NCBI GenBank assembly: GCA_949128115.1
Contig: OX421964.1
Span: forward strand, 2,728,001 to 2,792,000
Direction of reading: 5' to 3'
DNA length: 64,000 nt
From: Anaspis maculata
Lineage: Eukaryota > Arthropoda > Insecta > Coleoptera > Scraptiidae
This document shows positions 43,901-53,446 of the stretch, piece by piece. The position numbers and the translations under genes were made by a program. Within the stretch, counting starts at the first letter, position 1, and every line of letters starts with the position of its first letter. A model generated the notes under the pieces. That model made no database searches and was not told the DNA's origin. It saw nothing but the letters and a program-made list of their open reading frames with translations.

Positions 43901-46132
43901 CGGATTTACGATCCGCTCGGCCTTCTGTGCCCTGTTGCATTTTTCGCCAAACATTTAATCCAACGGTTATGGAAACTTGGCCTTGATTGGGACGACACCC
44001 CTCCAGACATCGTATGTCAGCAGTGGTTGCGTTTTCAATCCGAGCTATCGCAACTTTCGCGGTTGCAAATTCCACGGCATACTTTTCCGTCGCCTGCAGA
44101 CAGGTGCCAGTTGCACGCCTTTTGCGACGCATCGGAATCTGGGTACGCGAGCGTGTTGTACGTTCGTTACCTTCGAAATGGTGTTCCCACCATTCGTCTC
44201 CTAACCGCCAAATCAAAGGTGGCTCCAGTCAAATTGCTGACCGTACCCCGTCTCGAATTGTGTGCAGCGGTCCTACTTTCCAATCTCGTTGCCTTCACCG
44301 TTGCAGCGCTCGCAGGAACCGTACAGTTCGATGCCATATTTGCGTGGACCGATTCTACGGTTGTTCTCAGCTGGCTGCGTTCCTCTTCGCACCGCTGGAA
44401 AACATTTGTTGCTCACCGTGTTGAGCATATTCAACAGCGTGTCCCGCCTCAGTGTTGGAGACATGTCTCAACATCGGACAATCCCGCCGACCCAGCTTCG
44501 CGCGGATTGTTTCCCGAAGACATGCTTTCGTGCTCCCTCTGGTGGTCTGGCCCACCTTTTCTGTCATCAGCGGATGACACATGGCCGGATGACAAATTCT
44601 CCGTGTCCTCCCCAGACATTGCGTCTGAAGAGCGAAAGCTCGCTTTGGTCGTGCGTGTGCCGCAGCCGCCGCCGATTGACATCGACGACCTCTTTTTGCG
44701 CATATCCTCCTTACGGAAGATTCAGGGCGCTGTCGCCTATTTCTATCGGTTCTGCAAATGCAAGTCCGATGAGAAGTTCACAGGACCTCTCTCGGATACA
44801 GAACTCCATTTTGCCTTGTTGTACATTGTCAAACATGTACAGCAGAAGGTATTTGCCGTCGAAATCGCGTCGTTACGCAACGGCAAACCCTGTTCAAGAC
44901 CCTTTCGAAAACTTTCACCCTTTCTCGATCGTGACGATGTTCTCCGCGTCGGCGGACGTTTGAAGCATTGTCATGAGTTGCCATTTGCAACCAGACACCC
45001 TGCTCTTCTTCCATCTCGTCACGTCTTGACAGGACTCGTCATTCGACAAGTTCATTCCCGACATTGCCACCCGGGACTCAACAATACCTGCTATCTCCTG
45101 CAGCAAAATTTTTGGATATTGTCCACGCGACGCGCGGTACGGCACTATCTTGCATCGTGTTACCGGTGCTTCCGGACTAAGCCGCAAACTTTTTCTCCCA
45201 CCATGGGCGACCTCCCCTCGGCGCGAATTTCTCAGCTAAAACCTTTTAGCTGCGTCGGGCTCGACTATGGTGGCCCTTTTCCAATCCTCATGTCACGCGC
45301 TCGCGGTGTCAGAACTACGAAGGCGTACATCTGTCTTTTCGTGTGCTTCGCCACCAAGGCATTGCACGTCGAGGTTGCCTCCGATCTCTCAACAGATGCT
45401 TTCCTCGCCGCCTTGCGCAGATTCATTGCCCGGCGCGGTCGCTGCTCTACCATCTATAGCGACAATGGCACAAACTTTGTCGGAGCTCATAGGCAATTGA
45501 CGACGTCAATGCAACTCGCCGCGGAATCCGAAGCCATCACTTGGCGCTTCATTCCTCCCTCCAGTCCCCACTTTGGCGGGCTGTGGGAAAGCGGCATAAA
45601 AGCTGTCAAAACTCATCTATCTCGCGTGATAGGTGATCAAATACTCACCTTTGAAGAGCTGACCACGTTGGTCACCCAAGTTGAAGCGTTGCTCAACTCA
45701 CGGCCACTTTCGGAGCTGAGCTCGGATCCAAATGATCTGTGCCCATTGACGCCTGGTCATTTTTTGACGCTCGAGCCGTTAACGGCCCCACCTGACCCAG
45801 ATTTGTCCCACCTCAAGATCAGCAGGTTGTCGCGATGGCAGTTGGTCCAATCCATGCAACAGCGTTTCTGGGCGCGTTGGCGCGACGAATATCTACACAC
45901 GCTGTACCAACGCGGCAAGTGGCACAAGTCACGTCACCTTGAATCCGCAGATGTGGGGTCTTTAGTCCTCATCAAGGACGAAAACGCTCCCCCTCTGAAG
46001 TGGAGGTTAGGCAGAATTTCAAAACTCTTCCCCGGCAAAGATGGCATTTGTCGTGTCGCAGATGTCCGTACTCAACGCGACGTTCTGCGACGCCCAATGG
46101 TCAAACTTTGTCCCCTCCCTTCAGGACAGTGA
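40934..46132 (+). CDS. BEL/Pao gag-pol polyprotein
   Basis: 1732 residues from the ATG at 40934. An in-frame ATG at 40904 is less likely because the family-like start MDATLSS follows it. In order: capsid-like gag region, three zinc knuckles (CSHCGARSHRVTAC at ~340, CLNCLSTNHGAPKC at ~375, CRQCHARHH after it), aspartic protease around ~477 with the catalytic aspartate in IDPASQ, reverse transcriptase (~740-960) with FTCDIRQMY and active site YVDD (~888), RNase H (~1060-1180, FCDASESG and WTDSTVV), then integrase (~1370-1640) with the H-x3-H/C-x2-C zinc domain and the DDE triad in LDYGGPF (~1440), YSDNGTNF (~1507) and GLWESG (~1547). No stop or frameshift. It makes particle proteins and the enzymes that copy and insert the element. 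The protease motif is D-P-A-S in place of the usual D-S/T-G. Confidence 0.95.
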   Translation: MDATLSSIAIAIARLEPLLEQGVTATTEPSLQPAFLATFDIAAEIYNGFKSTVNTAPLPSASEEQKATFLERTLRADSLYGKLAAVKASFANSEPTSSLSRQASQTWFETGRSNVRLPKIALPLFDGKLKSWPPYYDLFTALIHRNQSLSDIERFQYLISSLSGEPLSMVKHLPLTGDNYIIAFDSLVERYQNDRVLVTFYWQSMMNASSVTSDSAQALRHLVNTFNENLVALEQYPHIDLWDFTLSSMLLQKLDESTRKRFEVQSAGTPFPKYEDVKSFVLDQCKAFEATALNSKTQSNSRSTRANTVTVKPEVSRKSWASHTLVSQTSSAPATSHESACSHCGARSHRVTACKTFLSMSPNDRYLAVKQKRLCLNCLSTNHGAPKCPSSYSCRQCHARHHTLLHFPKPHRTAGHESPSSLSNPVELPQIVSPGLPENVANSVTNLASSLKAAHVLLATAIVHVRDRWGGYQSLRALIDPASQASFILDSCVRKLGLSPSNHNVPVFGLGLTPANSTCGTVTCQVKADDESLPIPELELIVLRRICGNLPDTALNPDQFHLNLSNLADPTWFKPGPIQVLLGADVYPSVVKEGIVSSGPSQPVAINTIFGWALLGPFQTPSKPLHSFLVCTPTGIDESLHKFWEVEEISSPSSKTRLSPDDERAEICFRDSVYRCPSGRFGVSLPFKRESPTFEHCRSMADRRWLAIERRLVRQDTLRDLYIAFMRDYLDLGHMTLLDAEPPDFEAYYIPHHPIVKIEDDKPKIRVVFDASAQAPNHLSLNETLLVGPKLQQDIAALLLQFRCEPIVFTCDIRQMYRQILISPEHRKYQLIRFRFSPDRPIETYQLNTITYGVSSAPFLAVRTLLHLAEQSASKFPLASQAIRRNLYVDDLLCGANSVESARELQTQLINLLQSGCFELRKWASNHPDVLQDIPLDLVRTQPSTFSDVADNTVKILGLQWQAATDTFSFTVHPNELPCTKRSILSEVARIYDPLGLLCPVAFFAKHLIQRLWKLGLDWDDTPPDIVCQQWLRFQSELSQLSRLQIPRHTFPSPADRCQLHAFCDASESGYASVLYVRYLRNGVPTIRLLTAKSKVAPVKLLTVPRLELCAAVLLSNLVAFTVAALAGTVQFDAIFAWTDSTVVLSWLRSSSHRWKTFVAHRVEHIQQRVPPQCWRHVSTSDNPADPASRGLFPEDMLSCSLWWSGPPFLSSADDTWPDDKFSVSSPDIASEERKLALVVRVPQPPPIDIDDLFLRISSLRKIQGAVAYFYRFCKCKSDEKFTGPLSDTELHFALLYIVKHVQQKVFAVEIASLRNGKPCSRPFRKLSPFLDRDDVLRVGGRLKHCHELPFATRHPALLPSRHVLTGLVIRQVHSRHCHPGLNNTCYLLQQNFWILSTRRAVRHYLASCYRCFRTKPQTFSPTMGDLPSARISQLKPFSCVGLDYGGPFPILMSRARGVRTTKAYICLFVCFATKALHVEVASDLSTDAFLAALRRFIARRGRCSTIYSDNGTNFVGAHRQLTTSMQLAAESEAITWRFIPPSSPHFGGLWESGIKAVKTHLSRVIGDQILTFEELTTLVTQVEALLNSRPLSELSSDPNDLCPLTPGHFLTLEPLTAPPDPDLSHLKISRLSRWQLVQSMQQRFWARWRDEYLHTLYQRGKWHKSRHLESADVGSLVLIKDENAPPLKWRLGRISKLFPGKDGICRVADVRTQRDVLRRPMVKLCPLPSGQ

Positions 46133-46239
46133 GCATTCTGTGTTTTCACTTCCGTCATTGTTTTCACTATGCTCTTTCTTTTTGTATCATGTTTGAATTC
46201 ATTAATTTTTGAACTTTGAAAATACCCCGAGTGGTATTT

Positions 46240-46251
46240 TGGTGGGGAGTA
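46240..46251 (+). promoter_or_regulatory. Polypurine tract of the BEL element
   Basis: GGTGGGGAGTA directly precedes the 3' LTR. It is the expected primer for plus-strand DNA and resembles tracts of other BEL elements. Confidence 0.7.
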
Positions 46252-47141
46252 TGTCTCGGCCCCGTTCATTGAAAACTGCATTCGTGTGCATTGAGGGTAT
46301 GCAACCCAAAATATCCCTGTGTCGTCCAAGTCCTCACCCCTCACCCCCTGTTCGGTGTGCCTGGCACTTGGCTGTCAGGCGCAAGCGTAAACGAGCTCCA
46401 GCACTTTCTTCGGCCGTCTTCGGCATTCTTTGGCTTTCTTTCCGCTCGTGCCTTTGCCGCTTCGTTCGAAGCGGCGTTGATCTCCGTACGTCGAGCGGGA
46501 AGCCACGCCGTCTTTTTTTGGTCATCGTTCTCGCGGCCATCTTGTCGTGCCATCGGCGTACATTCGTACTCGACCAGAAGCCCATCCAAGGCCCATCGCG
46601 TCCGATAGTGACTCCTGGAGGAGCTCTGCAGCATCTCCAAGTCCAGAAAGCGGCAGTTTTCACCGCTTTCACCGGGGAGCGGCTTGGATCAGCCAGCCGC
46701 ACACAAAGCTCCAGTTTCGGACGGGATCGAGTCGTTCGTCCGCCATTTTGGTGACGAACACGGGCACTCGTGCATTTCACCAGGAAATCCACCACCAGAA
46801 CGGCCATCCACCACGACGCCGCCTTCGGACTCCGCCAGGACGACGCCGCCACCGAATAAGATCCCTTCGTCTCGTTTTCAGGACGCCACTCGGCGCCAGC
46901 GAATCTGCCCCCGATCAGAACCACTCGGATTTTTCATTTCATTTAATTCACATTGTTTTTTTTTTTTATTGTTTTGTAATTCTGTCTGTTTGTGTTTTTT
47001 TCTTTGTTTTGCATTAAAGTTTTTGATTGTTGTTGTGAATTTTATTTCTGACTGTCGCTTGCTGCTTTCCTAATCCAAGAGTTATTGTTTTAATGCAGCC
47101 TTCATCGGAAGGCTGCCGTCTTTATGTGTACCGCGCTAACA
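46252..47141 (+). repeat. BEL/Pao 3' LTR
   Basis: Same length as the 5' LTR (890 bp), with one substitution noticed (46431). The poly(A) signal ATTAAA is at 47013-47018. It is followed by the target duplication TTATG. Confidence 0.93.
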
Positions 47142-47146
47142 TTATG

Positions 47147-48897
47147 CTTATGAAGTCACAGCAAACTGTTCTTGATTACCTTGAAGCATTTTTGAGATGT
47201 AGAGGAAAAACAGAAAAAAAAAACAAAAACACTTTTTTTTCTCATAAATAAGTGATTCTTGGAGATATTGACACACTACTTGGTATTTCCACAAAAAGTA
47301 AAGTGAGAAATGATATGAGCTGGGTAGCCAGTTCCTAGGCCAACTATTTTCAGAAATACGATTGCCAACTTTTTTCTCCTCTTGAGCACCATCTTGAATC
47401 TGCCCTGTGAGGCATCGTTGAAAGAGTGATTGGTTATCATGATGATGGTAATATGTAATCATTGCATCGTAACAACAACCTCCCCATCATAATTTAGTGA
47501 CCTCTTCGGCGGGAAAGAATGGCCATACACGTATTTTCTGGCTCTTCAAAGCTTTAGTGCCCATCATGGCCTTTGCAACATCCGGAATGGTAAATATGTT
47601 ACGCATTATGAACCTTGATGTACTTTGAGGTAGCCTACCAAGTTTTGCAATCATCAATTGAAAGGTTTGTTCTTAAAAGCTGTTTGAACAAAATTTGTTA
47701 AATTTTTTTATGGAAAATGCAAAATATTGGATCTTTCACCCCTACTTGATCCCTCGTTGAGGAAAGCCTGAAACTGTAAGTCTCCAAAACTTTCATGCTA
47801 ATGGTTCACTGAGAACTGTTCTTCAATGTGTAGTTGTCAAAATTTGCATAGTTGCGTTCAGATTCCAGACAAAGAGCGACAAAAAAGTCCATGCAGTAAA
47901 AAAAGACACAACTTTTAATGCAATGGAGAAATCTCGGAAATGTCCCTTTTAGATAGGCTTCCCGCGATACACAGGTTCTGTAAGACTCTCAAGCGTGGAT
48001 GAAAGGCTTGAAACATCACTAACTTGAGGCTCTAACAGTGTACCAAATTGCACATTCATGTTATAAAAAGCAAGGTCTCCAGACAGCTTTCAGTCTAGCT
48101 CTGGACTAGTTTTTTCTAGACTATAATGTATGTCTTTTTTCACTGCATCAACTTCTTTGTCGCTCTCTGTCTGGAATCTGAACGCAACTATGCAATTTTT
48201 GACAACTAAACATTGAAGAGTACTTCCCACTGAACCATTATTATGGAAAATTCGGAGTCTTTCGGTTTCAGGCTATCCTCAGTGAGGGATCAAGTAAAGA
48301 TGAGAGACCCAATATTTTGTATTTCTCATAAAAAAACGACACAAATTTTGATCAAACAGCTTTTAAGAACAAACTTCTCAATTGATGATGGTGAAACTTG
48401 ATAGGCTACTTCAAAGTACATCAAGGTTTATAATGCGTAACATATTTCACCATTCCAAATGTTGCAAATGCCATCATGGGCACTAAAGCTTTGGAGAGCA
48501 AAAAAATACGTGTATGGCCATTATTTCCCGCCGAAGAGGTCACTAAATTATGATGAGGAGGTTGTTTTTACGATGCAATGATGCCGTATCACCATTATTA
48601 TGATAACCAATCACTTTTTCAACGATGCCTCATAGAGCAGATTCGAGATGGTGCTCAAGAGAAATAAAAAGTTGACAATCGTATTTCTGGAAATAGTTGG
48701 CTGAGGAATTGGCTACCCAGCTCATATCATTTCTCACATTACTTTTTGTAGAAATACCAAGTATTGTGTCAATATCTTCAAGAATAACTCATTTATGGAA
48801 AAAAGAGTGTTCTTGGTTTTTTTTCTGGTTTTCCCCTACATTTCAAAGACGGCTTAAGGTAATCAAGAACAGTTTGCTGTGACTTCATAAGCATAAA
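47147..48897. repeat. Central arms and loop of the inner palindrome
   Basis: 47147 to about 47920 reads back as about 48110-48897. The loop between them holds a unique AT-rich segment with no gene. The right half has no BEL element and so preserves the pre-insertion sequence. Confidence 0.8.
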
Positions 48898-49118
48898 GTA
48901 GGTAATGTATGTGGTGAGTTACACGTCTTCACATGATTCGGTTAATTGAATATGATTTTTCAACTTTTTTTTTCTGTATCACCCTGTATACGCCGCCAGC
49001 AGGGATGGCGCTGATGGCTACCTTTCTGGATCGGAAGAGTACAATGCAAAGAACATTTCCACCAAGTGGCATCTTCTCATCAAAAAATGCAAGGTACTTT
49101 CAACTAGCATCCGGACTA

Positions 49119-49334
49119 TATCCCATATACACTTTCTATTTCCTGTAGAATGACTTTTTTGAGCAGAAATAAAGTGACAAGCTGGGGAGCTTCAGCTGAT
49201 GGCACCTGCAAAGTTTTGGAGCGAAACTATTCATCAGCGGCCATCGGCCGTATTTTCCCAGCGCTCCAGCTTATCACTCTATTTTTGCTCCAAAAAGTCA
49301 TTCTACCTACTGGAAATAGAAAGTGTATGGGATA
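49119..49334. mobile_element. 216 bp palindromic MITE in the right arm
   Basis: The inverted ends TATCCCATA... and ...TATGGGATA continue as arms through CACTTTCTATTTCC to a centre near 49220. TA flanks both ends (49117-49118, 49335-49336). The left arm lacks it. No coding capacity. Confidence 0.75.
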
Positions 49335-49590
49335 TAGAGGAATATTTTTACCCTATTTGATTATAATATGTATACTTAGTTGAGTTGTAACGAAAAATTG
49401 AAATAAAACTGTAAGAACTGAGAAAAAGTTGAGATCATGTTAGAAATCAAGATGGCGGCGTTTGCCCAAGTGGGATTTTTTGGGACTTTCCAGGGTTTGT
49501 TCACAGTAGCTTCCTAAACATATCCCCAAAATTTCAGCTTGTTATTTGAAATGTCCAGGTTGAGCCAGTTTTTATTCTAACTGGCCTGTA

Positions 49591-50350
49591 CTATTCTTAT
49601 TTCTTTCTGAATTGTTCTTTTCCTAATTGTCAAGTCACTTTCAATATATATTTGAGTATCCAACAGTTTCTTCTTCGCTTGCATGATCTTGAGTTTTTCA
49701 TCGAAGTTTCGTACGCTTGCCACCACTCTTTCTAGTTTGTTCCCCTTTCCCACGGTATACGCTGACGTTATCGTTGTCTTCACTTGCAGGTTCTTCGCAA
49801 TAAATTTTTCCAACATCTCCTTCTCTTGTCCCTCTCTCACTTTCAGTCCCGTCACAACAATGTTGTTCCTTCTTTTTTCTTTCTCCTGTTTTTCTGCTCT
49901 GTCCTCCAGTGTTTCCAATCTTCTTTTTAACTTTCCTTTTTCCTCCATCCACTTTGTTTCTCGGATTTCTATTTCCTTTCTCTGTTTCTGAAGTTCTTGT
50001 CTCATTTCTGCTATTTCCGTTTTCAAAACAGACGTATTCTTTCGCATTTCCTCCATCATGGTCTCTTTCATTTCATTCATAATTACCTTCATCTCTTCCA
50101 TCTCTGTTTGTTTAATCTCCGATTCGTATCTCGCTCCCTCTTGTCTTTCCGCCTCCGTTTTTCTCTGGTCTGGCGATCTGATCGTTTTCTTGCTTGCTCG
50201 TAGTAATACGCCGTTCCAGCCCTCCCCGTTTTCCTCTGCCTCCCTCGCGTTCCTCTTCCGTACTCTGTTGATCCGCCTCCCATAAATGTTCTTTGTTTCG
50301 GGGAAATCTCCGGTTGTGGCAACGTCGCCGTCGTCAGCTGCTTCGCGCAC
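49591..50350 (-). pseudogene. Old minus-strand non-LTR element, piece 1: ORF1 protein
   Basis: About 253 codons from the ATG at 50350. An acidic/basic N-terminus is followed by a long coiled coil (~80-160; MEEMKVIMNEMKETMMEEMR) and an L1-ORF1-like RRM: RRNNIVVTGLKVREGQE, then IMQAKKKLLDTQIYIESDLT. Such proteins form trimers and coat element RNA. The frame runs into the TIR of the 12 kb unit, where it stops. The true C-terminus lies at 37503 and below, in a shifted frame. The N-terminal part is surprisingly clean compared with the ORF2 pieces. The 5' leader extends to about 50594. Confidence 0.75.
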
Positions 50351-50594
50351 AAAGTGCTCTTGCTGGGGTTTTTTGCTTGTGCTCTTATCACTTTATTGTT
50401 GATTTTCCATTTTTAATTTCTCTCTTAGTAGTCGTTTTCTTTTCCAAAACATTTTATTCGGTTCAAACTATACACTCACGTGCAATCTTCAAGTTTTGTT
50501 ATCCGCACCAGTCACTTTTCGGGATTAAAATACTCGGTAGCTCTCCTTTTCGGACAATACACACCGGAGCGATTTAATCACGTCTTCCCCACAC
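50351..50594 (-). other. 5' leader of the old non-LTR element
   Basis: Non-coding sequence upstream of ORF1 on the minus strand, ending where the right copy of the direct repeat begins. No promoter motif is recognised. Confidence 0.4.
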
Positions 50595-50909
50595 GCGAAG
50601 CCACAAACACTACACTCACGCTACATATGGAATTTTTAAAAATGTTCTGACAATTTCTATGGATTTTTGAAGATTTCTACGGGATTTCCGAGGGTTTTTT
50701 GGAGATTTTGCAGATATTTCTTGGGATCTTCGAGGATTCCCGATTCCTATGCATTTCTCAAGATTTCTGCGGGATATCTGGGAGTTTCAGAAGATTTGTC
50801 TAAGGTTTCTAGGAACCTCGGAAGATGGGAGATTTTTGAAGAATTTCTAGGGATTTTGAAGATTTCTGTGGGATTTCTCAAATTATTCACGAGATTTCTG
50901 AGCAGTCCT
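50595..50909. repeat. Right copy of ~316 bp direct repeat
   Basis: Same orientation and content as 22572-22887 (GCGAAGCCACAAACAC start, GATTTC minisatellite, GAGCAGTCCT end) with scattered substitutions. Confidence 0.7.
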
Positions 50910-52792
50910 GTGAGAATTCCTGATTTCGAGTAATCCATAATTTCGACGCTATAAGCTTCGAGGCCAGAAAATATGATTTTTGGTGAAAAACTGGCATAAT
51001 GCCATTGGCAGTTCTTTTGCATAAAAAATAATTTCAGGTTTAAATGATTTTTTGATTGGAATTGGAAGTTCCGCTGGTAACTTAGCAGAAATATCAATAA
51101 CCTATTTTGATAAGCTATAACAGCTGTTGTATTGGGCATGATTTTGATCAATTACATAAGTGACAGACAAATTTATACTAGTTTCGATCACTACCTGTGA
51201 GTTATATTTCCACTACGATACACGGTCGAATTCACTGGTAGCCTGCCGGTAGAGGGTCTTAATTGGTTCATTGTGATGTAATGAGTTACATAGTCAAAAT
51301 TTCATGTGTACCCATGTAATTTTAAATTATTGCAAACATTATTGTAATGAATGATGTTGATGATGGAAATCATGCTTCAATTATTATATCTGAATTTCTG
51401 AGTACCTCTGCGCCACATTCGCAAAATTAACCAACCCCTGCGGACATTGACCACATACGGCCCGAATTGCCTAAAAATAGCTCCTGCGGGATAACCACCG
51501 CGCGTGTTTATGGATATAAGAGAAAAAATGCGATCTCGAATTTCAGATTACAAGTAAATAGTAGCAAGCAGGCGAGAGTGGTGAACCCACCGCAGACTGA
51601 GGGTGAATAACTTTTAAAATATAAGCACTCCAGTTACGCGAACGTTGTTTACGTCGAAGCTGCGGACGGAAACTTAACAAGGTGGAAGCATTTCCGCCGC
51701 TCCAACGAATCAACCTAAATAAATTCATCGCAATTTGAGAATATGGACGAGCTCAAGACCATCTCCTGCAGCAACCCATAACCGCAAAAGCAGAAAAACT
51801 GCGTTCTCGAGTCGTTTCAATATGGAAATTTTTGACGCGCACGGCAGTGACGGAACGGCTCACTTTGCAAACACTCGTGTGAAACACCAGGCGTTTAAAA
51901 AAAAACAGGGAGCTCAGCATATACAATGGCTCAGTTTATCGTTAGGTATGTTGTGTACTATGTCGGTGTGCCGACGCAATATTTCAGCACCACCACTACC
52001 ACACCGAATTCCCGAACGGGTCCTTTTGTTGGTTTGTTTTACATGGCACATCCTATATCTTCCTCGTACTGTGCAATTTACAACAAACGCTCAAATCGAC
52101 CGAGTCTCACCCCGCACACTTATAGCTCGGCAAATTTTTTGAAGCGTGCTCTGGATGTTTGAAATATTTTTAGAATATTCCGCCGTTTTAAATTCTTGCT
52201 CGAGTATCTGTTATCCGCTATAAAACAGTCTGTGTCTGGAAAGACATTCAAATAAACGCAAAACATGAAAATGTGAGATTTTTTCAAATAAATAGACGTA
52301 CGATGACCGAGAGCGATGAAAAACGTCACGGGAATGTTGGCATAACGTTTCGAAATGCTGGCCAAGTGAGTGATTTCGCTTGAACAAAAATCGAAAGCAC
52401 ACTGAGAGAGAAGATGTCGAATATTTATTATGGAAAACACAGACTCGTTTATTGTTAACAAATGCCTTATTTAAATACGGCCTAATAAATATTTATTTGC
52501 ATCCACCAAGCGGATTGTTTTGATAGCGTTGAAATACTTTGTTTCCTGTTATTTAATATTTGGTTATAATTACAAAACATCAGTTTGATAATGTTTTATC
52601 AATAAGAAACGTGAATAATAATAAGTAATTTGATTATTGAGTGGTAACGATAGAATATTAGCTATGAATAATATGATCTAAATTAGTTTTTATAGGTAAT
52701 TTTATGCATTATTGCTGGCTATAGATGATTCTGCCAAATCATCATAAAACATAATAAATCCATTATCAATAGCTAATTATTCGTTAAATAAA
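50910..52792. other. No gene recognised
   Basis: Mixed-composition sequence. Frames at 51735-52142 and 51926-52162 overlap and have no domain I recognise. The stretch 51540-52140 is less AT-rich than its surroundings and could hold an exon of an unknown host gene, but I cannot support one. Confidence 0.35.
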
Positions 52793-52794
52793 TA

Positions 52795-53444
52795 CAGGCT
52801 GATTCAAAGTGTCGGACCACCTTGAAGGTGCATGATATGCAGGTATAGTACAGTACTGGGAAGTTATTTTTAAGATTCTAGGCTTTTTAATTTTGAAGTT
52901 ATGGAGGTACAAAATTTGATTTTTCGATTTCTTCTATTTTCGTTGTTTCAAAAGATTTTAGCAAAGACTCCATTACATATAGTGAAATAATGGATTCGAG
53001 CAATCAATCTCTGAATCCGTATTGAATTTCTGTTCTCTATACAGGTTGAGTCATAAACTACAAAAATTCAGTTTTCCTAAGAAACCAGAAGCAAAGAATT
53101 TTATAAAATTGAATTGTGTTTTATTGTGCGCTACATAGGATATGGGACTGTTTGCAGGCACTTTTGGAAAAAAATAATTTCCAAGATTCATGACTCACCC
53201 TTTATACAAAAGAGAAATTCATCACAGATTTAGAGGTTGATTTCTGGCACTCATTGTTTTTCCATAAACAGTTCACCAAAATCTTTTGAAACAACGAAAA
53301 TAGAAGCGATCGAAGAACCAACTTTTGTTCCTCCACAACTTTAAAACTGGAAGACATTAGAATCTTCTCAACAACTTTTCAGCACTCTACTACACCTCTA
53401 CATTCCGCACTTTCAAGATGGTCCGACATTTTTGAGTCACCCTG
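52795..53444. mobile_element. 650 bp palindromic TIR element, TA duplication
   Basis: The ends CAGGSTGAYTCAAA are inverted, followed by GTCGGACCA and its complement. TA flanks both ends (52793-52794, 53445-53446). The arms are diverged but clear, with AACAACGAAAATAGAAG-type sequence on both sides of a short centre. No coding capacity. Confidence 0.8.
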
Positions 53445-53446
53445 TA

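Larger units (their letters stand above)
39795..47141 (+). mobile_element. Complete BEL/Pao LTR retrotransposon
   Basis: Two 890 bp LTRs (TG...CA) enclose a primer-binding site, one gag-pol frame and a polypurine tract. TTATG is duplicated on both sides (39790-39794, 47142-47146). The opposite palindrome arm near 48890 keeps the empty site with one copy of this pentamer. I noticed one substitution between the LTRs (C at 39974, T at 46431), so the insertion is recent. There is no env-like frame: only about 120 bp separate the gag-pol stop from the 3' LTR. It is the best-preserved element in the window. Confidence 0.95.
39700..48986. mobile_element. Inner palindromic element (CAGGGTGA ends) on the axis of the 12 kb unit
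   Basis: The ends CAGGGTGAWACAG and its complement are flanked by TA (39698-39699, 48987-48988). Outside them the outer arms would meet as a palindrome (CGTATATACG type). Net of the BEL insertion it is about 1.9 kb, with arms 39700-39794 plus 47147 to about 47920, and about 48110-48986, and a unique loop of ~190 bp near 48020. No coding sequence. Confidence 0.7.
37506..49588. mobile_element. 12 kb palindromic TIR unit (CAGGCCAGTT ends), TA duplication
   Basis: The ends CAGGCCAGTTAGA are inverted and flanked by TA (37504-37505, 49589-49590). They lie inside ORF1 of the old non-LTR element. The outermost arms are 37506 to about 37645 and about 49430-49588. The next shared stretch is about 39545-39699 and 48987-49103. 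Inside that sits an inner CAGGGTGA-ended palindrome (39700-48986). The left arm holds about 1.9 kb of extra sequence and the 7.3 kb BEL element. Without the BEL element the unit would be about 4.7 kb. No transposase is recognised. Confidence 0.75.
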
